A stretch of 64,000 nucleotides of DNA from Kaistia hirudinis (GTDB lineage Bacteria > Pseudomonadota > Alphaproteobacteria > Rhizobiales > Kaistiaceae): the NCBI RefSeq assembly GCF_014196455.1, contig NZ_JACIDS010000006.1, positions 62,001 to 126,000 of the forward strand, in the 5' to 3' direction. Positions 53,528 to 62,735 of this stretch are shown here, in pieces. The translations under genes were made by a program, and so were the position numbers. The notes under the pieces are model-generated. The model made no database searches. It was not told the origin of the DNA and was given only the letters and a program-made list of their open reading frames with translations. Every line of letters begins with the position of its first letter. Position 1 is the first letter of the stretch.

Positions 53528-54775
53528 CTAGCCGGCCAGGCGGATCGTCAGGCGCGCCAGCGCCTCGATGCCGTGTTCCACATCCCTAGCGTCGACGGCT
53601 TCGGCGGGGTCGTGGCTGATGCCGCCGGCGCAGCGCAGGAACAGCATGGCGATCGGTGTGATCGTGCTCATGGCGATGCCGTCATGGCCGGCGCCGCTGG
53701 CGAGGAGCTGTCGCGGCAGGCCCATCTCGGCCAATGTCGCGGCGGCCGCTTCGATCAAATGCGGCGCGCAGGCGACGGCCGCCGTTTCGCTGGTGACGGT
53801 CCAGGCGAGGGCGACCCGGTGCGCCGCCGCGATCGTCTCGAAAGCCGCGCGGATCTCGCCGAGCAGCGCGGCGCGGTCGGCGTCGGCCGCCGACCGGACG
53901 TCGATCGAGAACTGCACCCGGCCCGGAATGACGTTGACCGCGTCCGGTGCGACGCGGAGATGCCCGACCGTGCCGACGCAGCGGCTCGTCCTGGCGAGGC
54001 GGTTGACGGCGAGCACGCATTCCGACGCGGCGACCAGCGCGTCGCGGCGGAGCGCCATGGGTACGGTACCGGCATGGCCGGCGGCACCGTCGATCGTGAC
54101 CAGCAGCCGCGTCGCCCCGGCGATGGCCGTGACGACGCCGAGCGGTGTCTCCGCGGCTTCGAGCTGCGGACCCTGCTCGATATGGAGCTCCAGATAGGCG
54201 GCCGGTGGCGACCCGGCGCGGCTGGCGGTGCCGACGGTGTCCGGATCGAGGCCGAACGCCCGGACGGCCGCCTCCGCCCCGACGCCTTCGGCATCGACCC
54301 GGCTGCGCCAATCGGTGGGCAGGCGGCCGGCGACCGCCCAACTGCCGAGGATCGTCCCGCCGTAGCGCGTGCCCTCCTCATCCGCGAAGGCGATGATTTC
54401 GACCGCGTGCGAGAGCCGTGTGCCCCGCGCGGCGAGGCGCTCGACGACGGCCAGCGCGGCGATCACGCCGAGCGCGCCGTCATAGCGCCCGCCATTGCGG
54501 ACCGTATCGAGATGGGAGCCGAGCAGGATCGCCCGGGCGTCCGGCCGCTCGCCCTCATAGCGCCCGACCACATTGCCGGCGGCGTCGATCCGCGCCTCCA
54601 TGCCGGCCGCGCGCATCCAGCCGAGCAGTTCCGCATTGGCAGCCTTGAGCGCCGGCGAGAAGGCGAGCCGCGTGATGCGGCCCGGCTCGTCGGTGAAAGC
54701 GGCGAGGCGGTCGAGCCGCGCCATCGCCAAACTGGCCTCGGCGCGCGCGGCCTCGCCCTGCTCAGAACCGGACAT
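53528..54775 (-). CDS. allC: Allantoate amidohydrolase-type M20 amidase (AllC/carbamoylase)
   Basis: 415 aa from ATG 54775. The dinuclear metal site of the M20 family is complete: GSHLDTVRNGGRYDGALG, FADEEGTRYGGTILGS, LHIEQGP and the C-terminal GAGHDG. AllC hydrolyses allantoate to ureidoglycine, and near relatives are N-carbamoyl-amino-acid amidases, so the hydantoinase in the operon leaves both options open. The presence of allE favours allantoate. It overlaps allE by 14 bp and is the last gene of the ureide operon. Confidence 0.85.
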   Translation of the reverse strand: MSGSEQGEAARAEASLAMARLDRLAAFTDEPGRITRLAFSPALKAANAELLGWMRAAGMEARIDAAGNVVGRYEGERPDARAILLGSHLDTVRNGGRYDGALGVIAALAVVERLAARGTRLSHAVEIIAFADEEGTRYGGTILGSWAVAGRLPTDWRSRVDAEGVGAEAAVRAFGLDPDTVGTASRAGSPPAAYLELHIEQGPQLEAAETPLGVVTAIAGATRLLVTIDGAAGHAGTVPMALRRDALVAASECVLAVNRLARTSRCVGTVGHLRVAPDAVNVIPGRVQFSIDVRSAADADRAALLGEIRAAFETIAAAHRVALAWTVTSETAAVACAPHLIEAAAATLAEMGLPRQLLASGAGHDGIAMSTITPIAMLFLRCAGGISHDPAEAVDARDVEHGIEALARLTIRLAG

Positions 54776-55559
54776 CACGGTTGACGTCCTTGTAGAGCAG
54801 ATAGGCGGAGGGCTCCCAGCCGGTGGGATAGAAGAGCTGCGGGCAATAGGGGCCCATCCAGATGAAGTCGCCGGCCCAGACCTCGTGCCAGTCCTCGCCG
54901 AGGAGATACATGCCCTGCCCTTCGAGCATGACGAGACCATGCTCGTTGATATGGGTCTCGACATCCGGGAAATAGGTGCCCGGCGCGAAGGAGAGGATGT
55001 TCATCTCCATGTCGAAACGCATATCGCCATAGGGCAGGAGATGCTGCCAGCCGCGCCCCTCGGTGCCGTTGCGATTGACCACCGGCACCTCGGCGCGGCG
55101 CGAGACGATCGGCTCGGGTGCGCCAAAGCCGTCGGCCGGTTCATAGGGCCGTTTGAGCCCGTTCACCGCCGCCGCCTTGCCATCCGCGCTCGCCAGCGAA
55201 AAGCGGACACCCGGCGGCACATAGGCGAAGCCTTCGCGCTCGAGTCTGGCCGGCGGCAAGCCCTCGATCGCGAGATCGACGGCGCCGGACATGACGAAGA
55301 GGAAGCGTTCGAGCGCATCGGCGATCGGCGCGCGCGTGCCGCCGCCGGGCTCGATCTCGATCAGCGCCTGCGCGAAGCGGGCGCCGAGCTGCGGCGCCGC
55401 CTGGAAGCGGATCGTCGTCTTCTCCCAATTGGGGAGATAGCTGTCCATGACGCCCTCGGGCGGCATGATGGCGTAGTTCGATTTGACCACGCCGCGATTA
55501 TGGCCGAAGGCGCCGGGGCGGATACGGCCGGGCTTCACCGGTATGTCGCGCGGATGCAA
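54762..55559 (-). CDS. allE: (S)-ureidoglycine aminohydrolase AllE (bicupin)
   Basis: 265 aa from TTG 55559, with GAGGAG 7 nt upstream. It has two cupin domains. The C-terminal one has the conserved FDMEMNILSFAPG, VETHINEHGLVMLEGQGMY and YKDVNRDV ending seen in AllE/YlbA, including the Mn ligands Glu and His. It releases ammonia from (S)-ureidoglycine to give ureidoglycolate. Together with AllC it is diagnostic of ureide breakdown. No ureidoglycolate lyase is found in the window. Confidence 0.9.
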   Translation of the reverse strand: MHPRDIPVKPGRIRPGAFGHNRGVVKSNYAIMPPEGVMDSYLPNWEKTTIRFQAAPQLGARFAQALIEIEPGGGTRAPIADALERFLFVMSGAVDLAIEGLPPARLEREGFAYVPPGVRFSLASADGKAAAVNGLKRPYEPADGFGAPEPIVSRRAEVPVVNRNGTEGRGWQHLLPYGDMRFDMEMNILSFAPGTYFPDVETHINEHGLVMLEGQGMYLLGEDWHEVWAGDFIWMGPYCPQLFYPTGWEPSAYLLYKDVNRDVRF

Positions 55560-55570
55560 GGGCGTTCTCC

Positions 55571-55945
55571 TCAGCCTTCCGCCGGAAAGGCGGCGGTCAC
55601 GATGATCTCGACGAGATCGCCCTCCGGCATGATCGACTGCACGAAGGAGCGCACGGGTCCATAGCCGGCCGGCATCCACTCCGACCACACCGCGTCGAAC
55701 TCGGGCTTGCGATCATGATCGGTGACGACGATCTCGGCCTTGACGATGCGGGTGCGGTCGAGGCCGTGATCGGCGAGGTAGCCGTCGATCACGGCGAGCG
55801 CGTCGGCCGTCTGTCCCGGCAGGTCGAGGGAGAGGTCGCGCGCGGTGGCGACGCACCACAGGAAGCCGCCGCCGGGAAAGCGATAGGTCGCGACGCGGCT
55901 CTTTGCCGGCATCACCTCGACGGGCCGGCGGGTGATGTCGCTCAT
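55571..55945 (-). CDS. RidA/YjgF-family enamine or imine deaminase
   Basis: 124 aa with the RidA trimer fold. The N-terminal basic strand and the C-terminal MPEGDLVEIIVTAAFP segment are typical; the usual binding Arg lies near the middle (GYGPVRSFVQ). RidA relatives hydrolyse reactive imines or act as aminoacrylate peracid-type hydrolases in pyrimidine pathways. Here it could protect or help the ureide reactions. Its start overlaps the hydantoinase stop by 4 bp. Confidence 0.87.
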   Translation of the reverse strand: MSDITRRPVEVMPAKSRVATYRFPGGGFLWCVATARDLSLDLPGQTADALAVIDGYLADHGLDRTRIVKAEIVVTDHDRKPEFDAVWSEWMPAGYGPVRSFVQSIMPEGDLVEIIVTAAFPAEG

Positions 55946-57405
55946 CGCGTTGCTCCCGGCCGGTCATAGGCGGCGGCGTCGAAGCCATTGGCGAGACGGC
56001 CGAGCGGGCGGGCCAGCTCATAGGGGCCGCGCGCCAGGAAGCGGCCGGATCCCTCGGCCGCCACCATCTCACCGTCCTGCATGACGATCTCGCCGCGCCG
56101 GAGCGTCATCACCGGCCAGCCGGTGACCTCGCGCCCTTCATAGGGGGTGTAGTCCACGCCATGCTGCAGCAGCGCATTGGTGATCGTCTGGGTCTTCGTC
56201 GCATCCCAGAGCACGATATCGGCGTCGGCGCCCGGCTGGATCGCGCCCTTGCACCCGCCGAGGCCATAGAGCCGCGCCGGATTGGTCGCCGCGAGGCCGA
56301 CAAAGGTCGGCAGGTCGATCCGGCCCTTCACGACGCCTTCGGAGAAGAGCAGCGGCATGCGCGCGCCGACGCCCGGGACGCCGTTCGGAATATCGCGGAA
56401 CGAGGCGTTCGGGCCGTTCTGGTCCTTGGCGTGATGACCGGTCGTGTTGAAGGCGCTGTCGTCCGAGGAGACGACGTCGAGCACGCCCTGGCGCATCATC
56501 GCCCAGAGACCGTCATGATCGGCTTCGTCGCGCGGCGCCGGGCTGCACATGAACTTCGCGCCCTCGAAGCCGGGCCGATCCATATCGGCGGCGGTGAGCG
56601 CGAAATATTGCGGGCAGGTCTCGCCCCAGACCTTGAGCCCGCGCCGCTTCGCCCGCGCGATCTCCTCCGCCACTTCGGCGCAGGAGACATGGAAGATCTG
56701 GATCGGGGTATCGACCAGCTCCGCCAGCGCGATGGCGCGGTAGGTCGCCTCGCGCTCGACCACCTTCGGCCGCGACCAGGCGTGATATTTCGGCGCGGTC
56801 AGGCCCGCGGCGAGCAGCGCCTCGGTCAGCCAGCCGATCGCGTCATAATTCTCGCAATGGACCGCCACCATCGCCCCTTCCCGCCGTGCGGCGGCGAGCA
56901 CGCGCAGGAACTGCCCGTCGTCGAGCCGGATCGCGTCATAGGTCAGGAACACCTTGAACGAGCGGATGCCGGCGGCAACGATCGCCGGCAGCTCCGCCAG
57001 AACCTCGTCGGTCGGGTCCGCGAGGATCTGGTGGAAGGAATAGTCGATGATCGACCGCTGTCCGCGCTTCAGCGTCTCGGCGAGGATGTCGCGGATCGGC
57101 TCGCCCTTGAAATGCGAGACGAAGGAGATCGCCGTCGTCGTTCCGCCGAGCACGGCGGAGCGGCTGCCGGTCACGAAGTCCTGCGCGCCATAGCCCATGC
57201 TCATCTCGACCTGGTCGAGATGGCAATGCGTGTCGACGCCGCCGGGCATGACGAGGAGGCCACCGGCGTCGATCGTCCGGGCGCCGGCGAGATTTTCGCC
57301 AATGGCGGCGATCTGGCCATTGTGGACGGCGACATCGGCACGAAAGACATCGGTCGCGGTGGCGACCGTGCCGCCGCGAATGACGAGATCGAATTCGGCG
57401 CTCAT
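55942..57405 (-). CDS. Dihydropyrimidinase/hydantoinase-family cyclic amidohydrolase
   Basis: 487 aa. All metal-site residues of the family are present: DTHCHLD (HxH), the carboxylated Lys in FKVFLTYDAI, VHCEN, IFHVSCAE and VSSDDSAF (Asp). It opens cyclic ureides such as hydantoins, dihydropyrimidines or allantoin in the cytoplasm. With AllC and AllE, an allantoinase-like role is attractive, but the sequence looks more like D-hydantoinase than classical AllB. It overlaps tenA and ridA by 4 bp each. Confidence 0.88.
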   Translation of the reverse strand: MSAEFDLVIRGGTVATATDVFRADVAVHNGQIAAIGENLAGARTIDAGGLLVMPGGVDTHCHLDQVEMSMGYGAQDFVTGSRSAVLGGTTTAISFVSHFKGEPIRDILAETLKRGQRSIIDYSFHQILADPTDEVLAELPAIVAAGIRSFKVFLTYDAIRLDDGQFLRVLAAARREGAMVAVHCENYDAIGWLTEALLAAGLTAPKYHAWSRPKVVEREATYRAIALAELVDTPIQIFHVSCAEVAEEIARAKRRGLKVWGETCPQYFALTAADMDRPGFEGAKFMCSPAPRDEADHDGLWAMMRQGVLDVVSSDDSAFNTTGHHAKDQNGPNASFRDIPNGVPGVGARMPLLFSEGVVKGRIDLPTFVGLAATNPARLYGLGGCKGAIQPGADADIVLWDATKTQTITNALLQHGVDYTPYEGREVTGWPVMTLRRGEIVMQDGEMVAAEGSGRFLARGPYELARPLGRLANGFDAAAYDRPGATR

Positions 57406-58070
57406 GCCTCGCTCCTCTCGAAGGGGGCCGAATGGAACGCGATCTCGAGTTCGAGCGCCTCGCGGAAGCGGGCGCCGAGGCGGTCGCGGTCAGCCGGATC
57501 GGCCGCATCGATCTGCCGCCGCAGCCAGTCGGCCTGCGCCAGGAATTCCGGCTCGGCGTGGAGATCCACCCAGCGCTTCAGGATCGGGTTGCTGATCGTC
57601 CGCCCGGCCGCGCGGCTGCACCAGGTCGCGTACATCCATTCCGCCGCCAGCATGATCGCGACGCCGTCGAGATAGGAGCCGTCGCGGGCGATCGCCAGCA
57701 TGCCGTCGCGGAAGGCGAAAACCGAGGCCGGCAAAGGCTTTGCGCGATCTTCCGCGGTGACGCCGAGTGCCTCGAAGGTCTTCTCGAAATAGCCGATCTG
57801 GTCGGTCGCGAGCGCCTGCAGCACGCCGGCCAGCCAGCGCCGTTCGGCAAGGCCCGGCGCCTTCACCAGCATATGCCCGAAGATCAGCATCGCGGTTTCG
57901 ACGAAGTCGCATTCATAGACGAGATAGGCCTTGAACGCCGCGTCGCTCAGCGTGTCGGCCTCGATCTCGGTCACGAAGCGGTGGGCCTGCATCGCGTCCC
58001 ACACGTCGAGATGGGCGGCGCGGATCTGCTCGGAGAGCGGGATCAACTTCTTGTTTCCATTGGCGTTCAT
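57402..58070 (-). CDS. TenA/thiaminase-II-family protein without the usual catalytic cysteine
   Basis: 222 aa from ATG 58070 (MNANGNKKLIP). It is an all-helical TenA fold with YLVYECDFVETAMLIFGHML and AIMLAAEWMYATWC. In classical TenA the segment corresponding to LAAEW carries the active Cys. Here it carries Ala-Ala-Glu, as in the TenA_E subgroup that uses a glutamate. TenA enzymes hydrolyse aminopyrimidine derivatives from degraded thiamine. A ring-nitrogen compound as substrate would suit this operon, but no specific reaction can be claimed. Confidence 0.85.
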   Translation of the reverse strand: MNANGNKKLIPLSEQIRAAHLDVWDAMQAHRFVTEIEADTLSDAAFKAYLVYECDFVETAMLIFGHMLVKAPGLAERRWLAGVLQALATDQIGYFEKTFEALGVTAEDRAKPLPASVFAFRDGMLAIARDGSYLDGVAIMLAAEWMYATWCSRAAGRTISNPILKRWVDLHAEPEFLAQADWLRRQIDAADPADRDRLGARFREALELEIAFHSAPFERSEA

Positions 58071-58918
58071 GCTGCGCGCTCCGCGCGGATCGTCTCGACC
58101 CGCTCCATGAAGGCGGCGACGCGCCGCTCCTCGACCTCGTTCCACCACACGCCATCCCGCTTCAGGGTGCTCGCGACGATGACGCCGTCGAGCAGCGGCA
58201 GCATGGCGCCGATATTGTCCGGCGTGACGCCGCTGCCGACGAGCAGCGGCAGGCCGGTCGCCGCCCGCATCTCGCGGATCTCGTCGAGAGAAGCCGCGTC
58301 GCCGGTACGCTGGCCGGTGCAGATCACCGCATCGGCATCGAAGAACTCGACGTCGCGGACCAGTTCCGACACGGAGCGGTCGGCGACGATCGCATGCGCG
58401 CCATGCTTCACATGCGCATCGGCGAAGATCGCGATGTCGTCGGCGTCGATCGCCGCCCGGTAGCGTAGCACCGTCGCCGCTTCGCCCTCGATGATGCCCT
58501 CATTGGCCACATAGGCATTCGCCCATTGATTGACGCGGACGAAGGCGGCGCCCGTGGTCTTGGCGATGGCGAGCGCCGGGATCGCGGCATTGGCGAGAAC
58601 GTTGATGCCGACCGGCACGTCCAGCTTCTGCCGGATGCGATCCGTGATGACGGCGAGACCGGCCGAGATTTCGTGGCCGATGCGATCCGGCTTCAGAAAC
58701 GGAATATCGCCGTGGTTCTCGATGATCAGGCCGTCAACGCCGCCCTGAACATAGTTCACAGCATCCTGTACTGCACGATCGATAGTATCGATGAAATCGG
58801 AGTGACGATATCGCGGCGTACCAGGCATGGGCGGGCAATGCACGACACCAATGATTACTTTTGATTTTCCAAATATATTGTTGATGACATTCTGATCTTT
58901 ATGAGATATTGCCGCCAT
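58067..58918 (-). CDS. BtpA/SgcQ-family TIM-barrel protein
   Basis: 283 aa. The family signature VIIGVVHCPPMPGTPRY is at strand 1, followed by GVDGLIIENHGDIPF, VGINVLANAAIPALAIA, FVRVNQWANAYV and DAVICTGQRTGDAAS. The SgcQ branch occurs with sugar kinases and is suspected to act on nucleosides or sugar phosphates. The first ~20 codons are strikingly AT-rich and may overlap promoter DNA; a start further in would remove strand 1 and is unlikely. It is the first gene of the six-gene ureide operon. Confidence 0.86.
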   Translation of the reverse strand: MAAISHKDQNVINNIFGKSKVIIGVVHCPPMPGTPRYRHSDFIDTIDRAVQDAVNYVQGGVDGLIIENHGDIPFLKPDRIGHEISAGLAVITDRIRQKLDVPVGINVLANAAIPALAIAKTTGAAFVRVNQWANAYVANEGIIEGEAATVLRYRAAIDADDIAIFADAHVKHGAHAIVADRSVSELVRDVEFFDADAVICTGQRTGDAASLDEIREMRAATGLPLLVGSGVTPDNIGAMLPLLDGVIVASTLKRDGVWWNEVEERRVAAFMERVETIRAERAA

Positions 58919-58944
58919 ATGGCTCGCTCCGTACGGAATTTTCT
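58851..58944. promoter_or_regulatory. AT-rich divergent control region at the btpA/pfkB start
   Basis: The 94 bp are far more AT-rich than anything around. The annotated starts of the two divergent genes are only 26 bp apart, so promoters must overlap the first codons of one of them. No single -10/-35 pair is certain. Confidence 0.45.
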
Positions 58945-59841
58945 ATGTTTCTAGTGCTCGGCAATGCAACGATCGACGAGTCCATGGCTGTCGAAGCCTG
59001 GCCTGCTCCCGGCCAGACGGTCGTCGTCGGCACGCCGGCCCGCGACATCGGCGGCAAGGGCGCCAACCAGGCGCTGGTGCTCGCGCGCACCGGCGCGCCG
59101 GTGCGCTTCGTCGCGCCGATCGGCCGCGATGCGGAGGGAGACTGGGTTGCCTCCCGCCACGCTGAAGCCGGGCTGGACACGAGCAGCCTCATCCGCGTCG
59201 ATGCGCCGACGGACCGCTCGCTGATCTTCGTGGCGCGCGATGGCGAGAACGCCATCGCATCGACGGTGGCAGCGGCACGATCGATCGATCCTGACGCCGC
59301 CCGCGCGGCTCTCGCAGGTCTCGGCGCCGGCGATACCATGCTGCTCCAGGGCAATCTGACGGGTGAGGCGACCATGGCAGCGCTCGAAGAGGCGCGTGCC
59401 CGCGGCGTCGCGACCGTGCTCAATCCCTCGCCCATGCAGGCGGGCTTCCCGGCCATGCTGCCGCTCGTCGACCTGCTCGTGCTCAATGAGAGCGAGGGCG
59501 TGCAGCTCGGCGGCAGCGGCGAGCCGGAGACGATCGCAGCCGCGCTTGCGGCGCGGAGCGGCGGCATCGTCGTGCTGACGCTCGGCGGGCGCGGCGCGAT
59601 CGTGCGCGGACCGGATGTGCGGGCGGTCGTGCCGGCGCGGACGGTGCCGGTCGTCGATACGACAGGGGCCGGCGACACCTTTGCCGGCGTCCTGATCGGG
59701 GCGCTATGGCACAGGCGGCTGCCGGTGGCGGCTGCCGTCGCAGCCGCCAGCGTCGCGGCGTCGCTCACCGTCCAGCGCAAGGGCACGCTGGCCGCCTTTC
59801 CGAGCCGCGCCGAGGTCGAGGCCATCTTCGCGGCCAACTGA
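58945..59841 (+). CDS. PfkB-family sugar kinase (ribokinase-like)
   Basis: 298 aa from ATG 58945. PfkB signature 1 is DIGGKGANQALVLARTG (GGKGANQ at 36-42). The catalytic base is in DTTGAGDTFAG (Asp244), and NPSP follows the LNPSPM strand, as in ribokinases. It would phosphorylate ribose or another pentose or nucleoside released in the cytoplasm. It is divergent from btpA and convergent with the phosphotriesterase-like gene. Confidence 0.92.
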   Translation: MFLVLGNATIDESMAVEAWPAPGQTVVVGTPARDIGGKGANQALVLARTGAPVRFVAPIGRDAEGDWVASRHAEAGLDTSSLIRVDAPTDRSLIFVARDGENAIASTVAAARSIDPDAARAALAGLGAGDTMLLQGNLTGEATMAALEEARARGVATVLNPSPMQAGFPAMLPLVDLLVLNESEGVQLGGSGEPETIAAALAARSGGIVVLTLGGRGAIVRGPDVRAVVPARTVPVVDTTGAGDTFAGVLIGALWHRRLPVAAAVAAASVAASLTVQRKGTLAAFPSRAEVEAIFAAN

Positions 59842-59871
59842 GCCGCTGCTGCCTGCGCACTGCCGGTCATC

Positions 59872-60936
59872 TCACGCGCCTGCGAAGAACACGCGGCGGG
59901 GATTGTCGACCATCAGCGCCTGGACCTGCGGATCCGTGACGCCGTGGCGCTTCAGGCGCGGCAGGAAGTGCTTCTGGATATAGGCGTAACCGAAGCCACC
60001 ATAATTCGTCAGCATGATCTTCAGGAACACGTCCTGCGAGACGAGGACGCGATCGCCGAAGCCGGCATCGATCAACGCCTTGATGCCGCGGGCATTCTCG
60101 TCGTCGGACGGGCACTGGACGCCCTGGTCGGCGTACCAGAAATCCATGCCGACCATGTCGTATTCGAGAAAGGCGCCGCGCGCTGCCAGACCGAGCTGAT
60201 AGTCGGTGTCGTACCAGGACGGGTTCATGTGGCAGAGCACGGTATGGCTGATATCGCCGCCCTCCTCCTCCACCATGTCGAGCACCTCGCCGGCGCGCCG
60301 GAACCAGCCCGGCAGGTGGACCATCAGCGGCAGCCCGGTGCGCTTCTGCGCGATCGCGGCACCACGCAACGATTTGCGCTCATTCTCGGTGAAATCGGCC
60401 GAGACGCCGATCTCGCCGATGATGCCGACCTTGGCGCCCGTGCCATCGACCCCCTCCAGCGCCTCGCCGACGATGCGGTCGGCGATGTCCGTCTTGCTCA
60501 TGCCGGAGACTTCCGGCGGCATGGAGGTCTCGAGATAGAAGCCGGCGCCCATGACGATGTTGAGGCCGGCGCCCTGCGATATGCGCTGCAGCGCCTTCGG
60601 GTCACGGCCGATCGTGCCGCAGGTCGGGTCGACGACCGTCCGGCCGCCCAGCGCGGCGACCGGCTTCAACTCCTCGATCGCCAGGCGCTCGTCGTTCAGC
60701 TTCACATTGTCGAGATTGACGAACGGATCCATCCGCAACTCGCCGATCAGGTCGATCGTCACCGGGCTGTCGGCGAGGAAGCGGCGCTCCTTCTCTTTCG
60801 GCTTGTGCCACCAGCAGGTGCAGTCGTTGAGGATATGCTCATGCATCAGCGTGACGCCGAGATCCTCGGCCGCGATCGGGCCGAGGACGGTCATCACCTT
60901 GCCGGAGCCGACATGCGTTTCGGATAGCTCGCTCAT
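59872..60936 (-). CDS. Phosphotriesterase-family (PTE/PHP) amidohydrolase
   Basis: 354 aa. Metal ligands are visible: LMHEHI (HxH), MVHLPGW, LCHMNP and SQDVF (Asp). The bridging carboxylate is in IIGEIGVS, where the position is Glu as in the PHP branch rather than a carboxylated Lys. Such enzymes act on lactones, phospho-sugars or carboxylates rather than on organophosphates. It is the last gene of the lacI-sbp-ATPase-permease unit, so it probably processes the imported compound. Confidence 0.86.
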   Translation of the reverse strand: MSELSETHVGSGKVMTVLGPIAAEDLGVTLMHEHILNDCTCWWHKPKEKERRFLADSPVTIDLIGELRMDPFVNLDNVKLNDERLAIEELKPVAALGGRTVVDPTCGTIGRDPKALQRISQGAGLNIVMGAGFYLETSMPPEVSGMSKTDIADRIVGEALEGVDGTGAKVGIIGEIGVSADFTENERKSLRGAAIAQKRTGLPLMVHLPGWFRRAGEVLDMVEEEGGDISHTVLCHMNPSWYDTDYQLGLAARGAFLEYDMVGMDFWYADQGVQCPSDDENARGIKALIDAGFGDRVLVSQDVFLKIMLTNYGGFGYAYIQKHFLPRLKRHGVTDPQVQALMVDNPRRVFFAGA

Positions 60937-60948
60937 CGACGTCCCTCC

Positions 60949-61941
60949 CTAGCGCCGGCGCACGCTGCCGACATGGTCGAAAATGCGCGTATTGAGCCAG
61001 ATCGCCGTCAGAATGATCGCGCCCGTCACGATCTGGGTGAAGAAGGCATCGATATGGGCGAGGATCAGGCCATTCGAGATCACCGAGATGGTCAGCGCGC
61101 CGAGCACCGTGCCGACGATCGTGCCGCGCCCGCCCGCGAGCGAGGTGCCGCCGAGAACCACGGCCGCGATCACGTCGAGTTCGGTGCCGACCGCGGCGTT
61201 GGATGAGCCCGAACCGAGCCGGGCCGCCACGACGAGCGCCGCGAGCGCCGACAGCACGCCGCTCCAGACATAAACCGAACAGATGACGCGCTGCGCCGGC
61301 ATGCCGACGCGCCGAGCCGCCTCCGCATTGGCGCCGACCGCGCAGACGCGCCGGCCATAGACCATGGTGTTCAGCACGATATAGCCGGCGATCGCCACGA
61401 GAATGCCGAGGATCGCCGGATTGGGGATGCCGAACACGGTTCCGCGGCCGATCGAAAGAAACAGGCTCGGCGGAATGAGGATCGAGAAGCCTCCTGTCAG
61501 CACGAGCGCGACGCCGCGGATCGCCGAGAGGCCGGCCAGCGTCACGATGAAGGCCGGTATCTTCTGATAGGCGATGAAATAGCCCTGAAAGACGCCGATG
61601 CCGGCCCCGAGGGCGAGCATCATCGGCGAGACGACCCACCAGTCCCAGCCGGCGCGCAGCAGCAGCGCCGCGGCGGCGTTGACGAGGGCGATGATCGAGC
61701 CGACCGAAAGGTCGATGCCGCCCGTGGTGATCACGAAGGTCATGGCCACGGCGACGATCAGCGTCGGCGACGCCTGGCGCAGGAGATTGAGCAGATTGCC
61801 GGTCGAGAAGAAGACCGGGTTGATCGCGCCGAAGAACAGGCAGCAGCCGAGCAGGAAGGCCGCGATCGACAGCACATGGGCATGCGTCTGCAGGAAGTCG
61901 GAAAGCTTCGAGCCCTGCTGGCGTTCGGTATAGGCAGTCAT
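60949..61941 (-). CDS. Sugar ABC transporter permease (RbsC/FrcC type)
   Basis: 330 aa, about 9-10 membrane helices. It carries TTGGIDLSVGSIIALVNAAA and VCAVGANAEAARRVGM, the coupling region of ribose-class permeases, and AAVVLGGTSLAGG. It overlaps the ATPase gene by 4 bp. Confidence 0.94.
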   Translation of the reverse strand: MTAYTERQQGSKLSDFLQTHAHVLSIAAFLLGCCLFFGAINPVFFSTGNLLNLLRQASPTLIVAVAMTFVITTGGIDLSVGSIIALVNAAAALLLRAGWDWWVVSPMMLALGAGIGVFQGYFIAYQKIPAFIVTLAGLSAIRGVALVLTGGFSILIPPSLFLSIGRGTVFGIPNPAILGILVAIAGYIVLNTMVYGRRVCAVGANAEAARRVGMPAQRVICSVYVWSGVLSALAALVVAARLGSGSSNAAVGTELDVIAAVVLGGTSLAGGRGTIVGTVLGALTISVISNGLILAHIDAFFTQIVTGAIILTAIWLNTRIFDHVGSVRRR

Positions 61942-62735
61942 GAGCGGTGGCCCTCTCCCACGATCAAGCGAACGATGTCCTCGAGGCTCGTCTCCTGGAT
62001 CGATCGCTCCGCCACCTTCGTGCCCTCATACATCACCGCGATGCGGTCGCAGACGCGGAAGAGATCCTGCAGGCGGTGGGTGATGAGCACGACGGCGACG
62101 CCCTTGGCCTTCAGACGGCGGATCAGCGCGAGCACAGCCTCGACCTCGGCGACGGCGAGCGCCGATGTCGGCTCGTCGAGAATGAGCACCCGTGGATTGA
62201 ACGACGCCGAGCGCGCGATCGCGATCGACTGGCGCTGGCCGCCGGAAAGCTGGGCGACCTTGGCCGTGACATTGGGAATGCGGATCTCGAGATGCGCCAG
62301 CATCTCCCGCGCGCCCTGCTGCATCGCGCCCTTGTCGAGAAAGGGACCGCGGCGCAGTTCGCGGCCGAGAAAGAGATTGCCGGCGACGTCGATCGTGTCG
62401 CAGAGCGCGAGGTCCTGATAGACCATCTCGATGCCGCGCTCGCGCGCCTCGGCGGGGCCGGAATACTCCACCCGCTCGCCGTCGATCTCGATCGTGCCCT
62501 CATCGGCGATATAGGTGCCGGCGAGGATCTTCGTGAAGGTCGACTTGCCCGCCGCATTGTCGCCGACGAGGCCGAGGCATTCGCCGGGCCACAGGTCGAG
62601 ATCGACGCCGCGCAGCGCCTGGTTCGAGCCGAAGGTCTTGCGGATGCCCCGCACGCGCATGCGCGGCACGGCGCCTGCGGCGTGAGGCGGAGAGGAGGCG
62701 GCCTCAGCCGCCTCCAGAGGGGATGCCCCCGTCAT
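61938..62735 (-). CDS. Sugar ABC transporter ATPase, single domain (FrcA type)
   Basis: 265 aa with one nucleotide-binding domain: Walker A GDNAAGKS, Q-loop MVYQDLALCD, signature LSGGQRQSI, and Walker B VLILDEPTSAL. Unlike the RbsA-type protein at 42178 it lacks a second domain, the FrcA arrangement known from rhizobial fructose/ribose importers. It overlaps both neighbours by 4 bp. Confidence 0.94.
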   Translation of the reverse strand: MTGASPLEAAEAASSPPHAAGAVPRMRVRGIRKTFGSNQALRGVDLDLWPGECLGLVGDNAAGKSTFTKILAGTYIADEGTIEIDGERVEYSGPAEARERGIEMVYQDLALCDTIDVAGNLFLGRELRRGPFLDKGAMQQGAREMLAHLEIRIPNVTAKVAQLSGGQRQSIAIARSASFNPRVLILDEPTSALAVAEVEAVLALIRRLKAKGVAVVLITHRLQDLFRVCDRIAVMYEGTKVAERSIQETSLEDIVRLIVGEGHRS

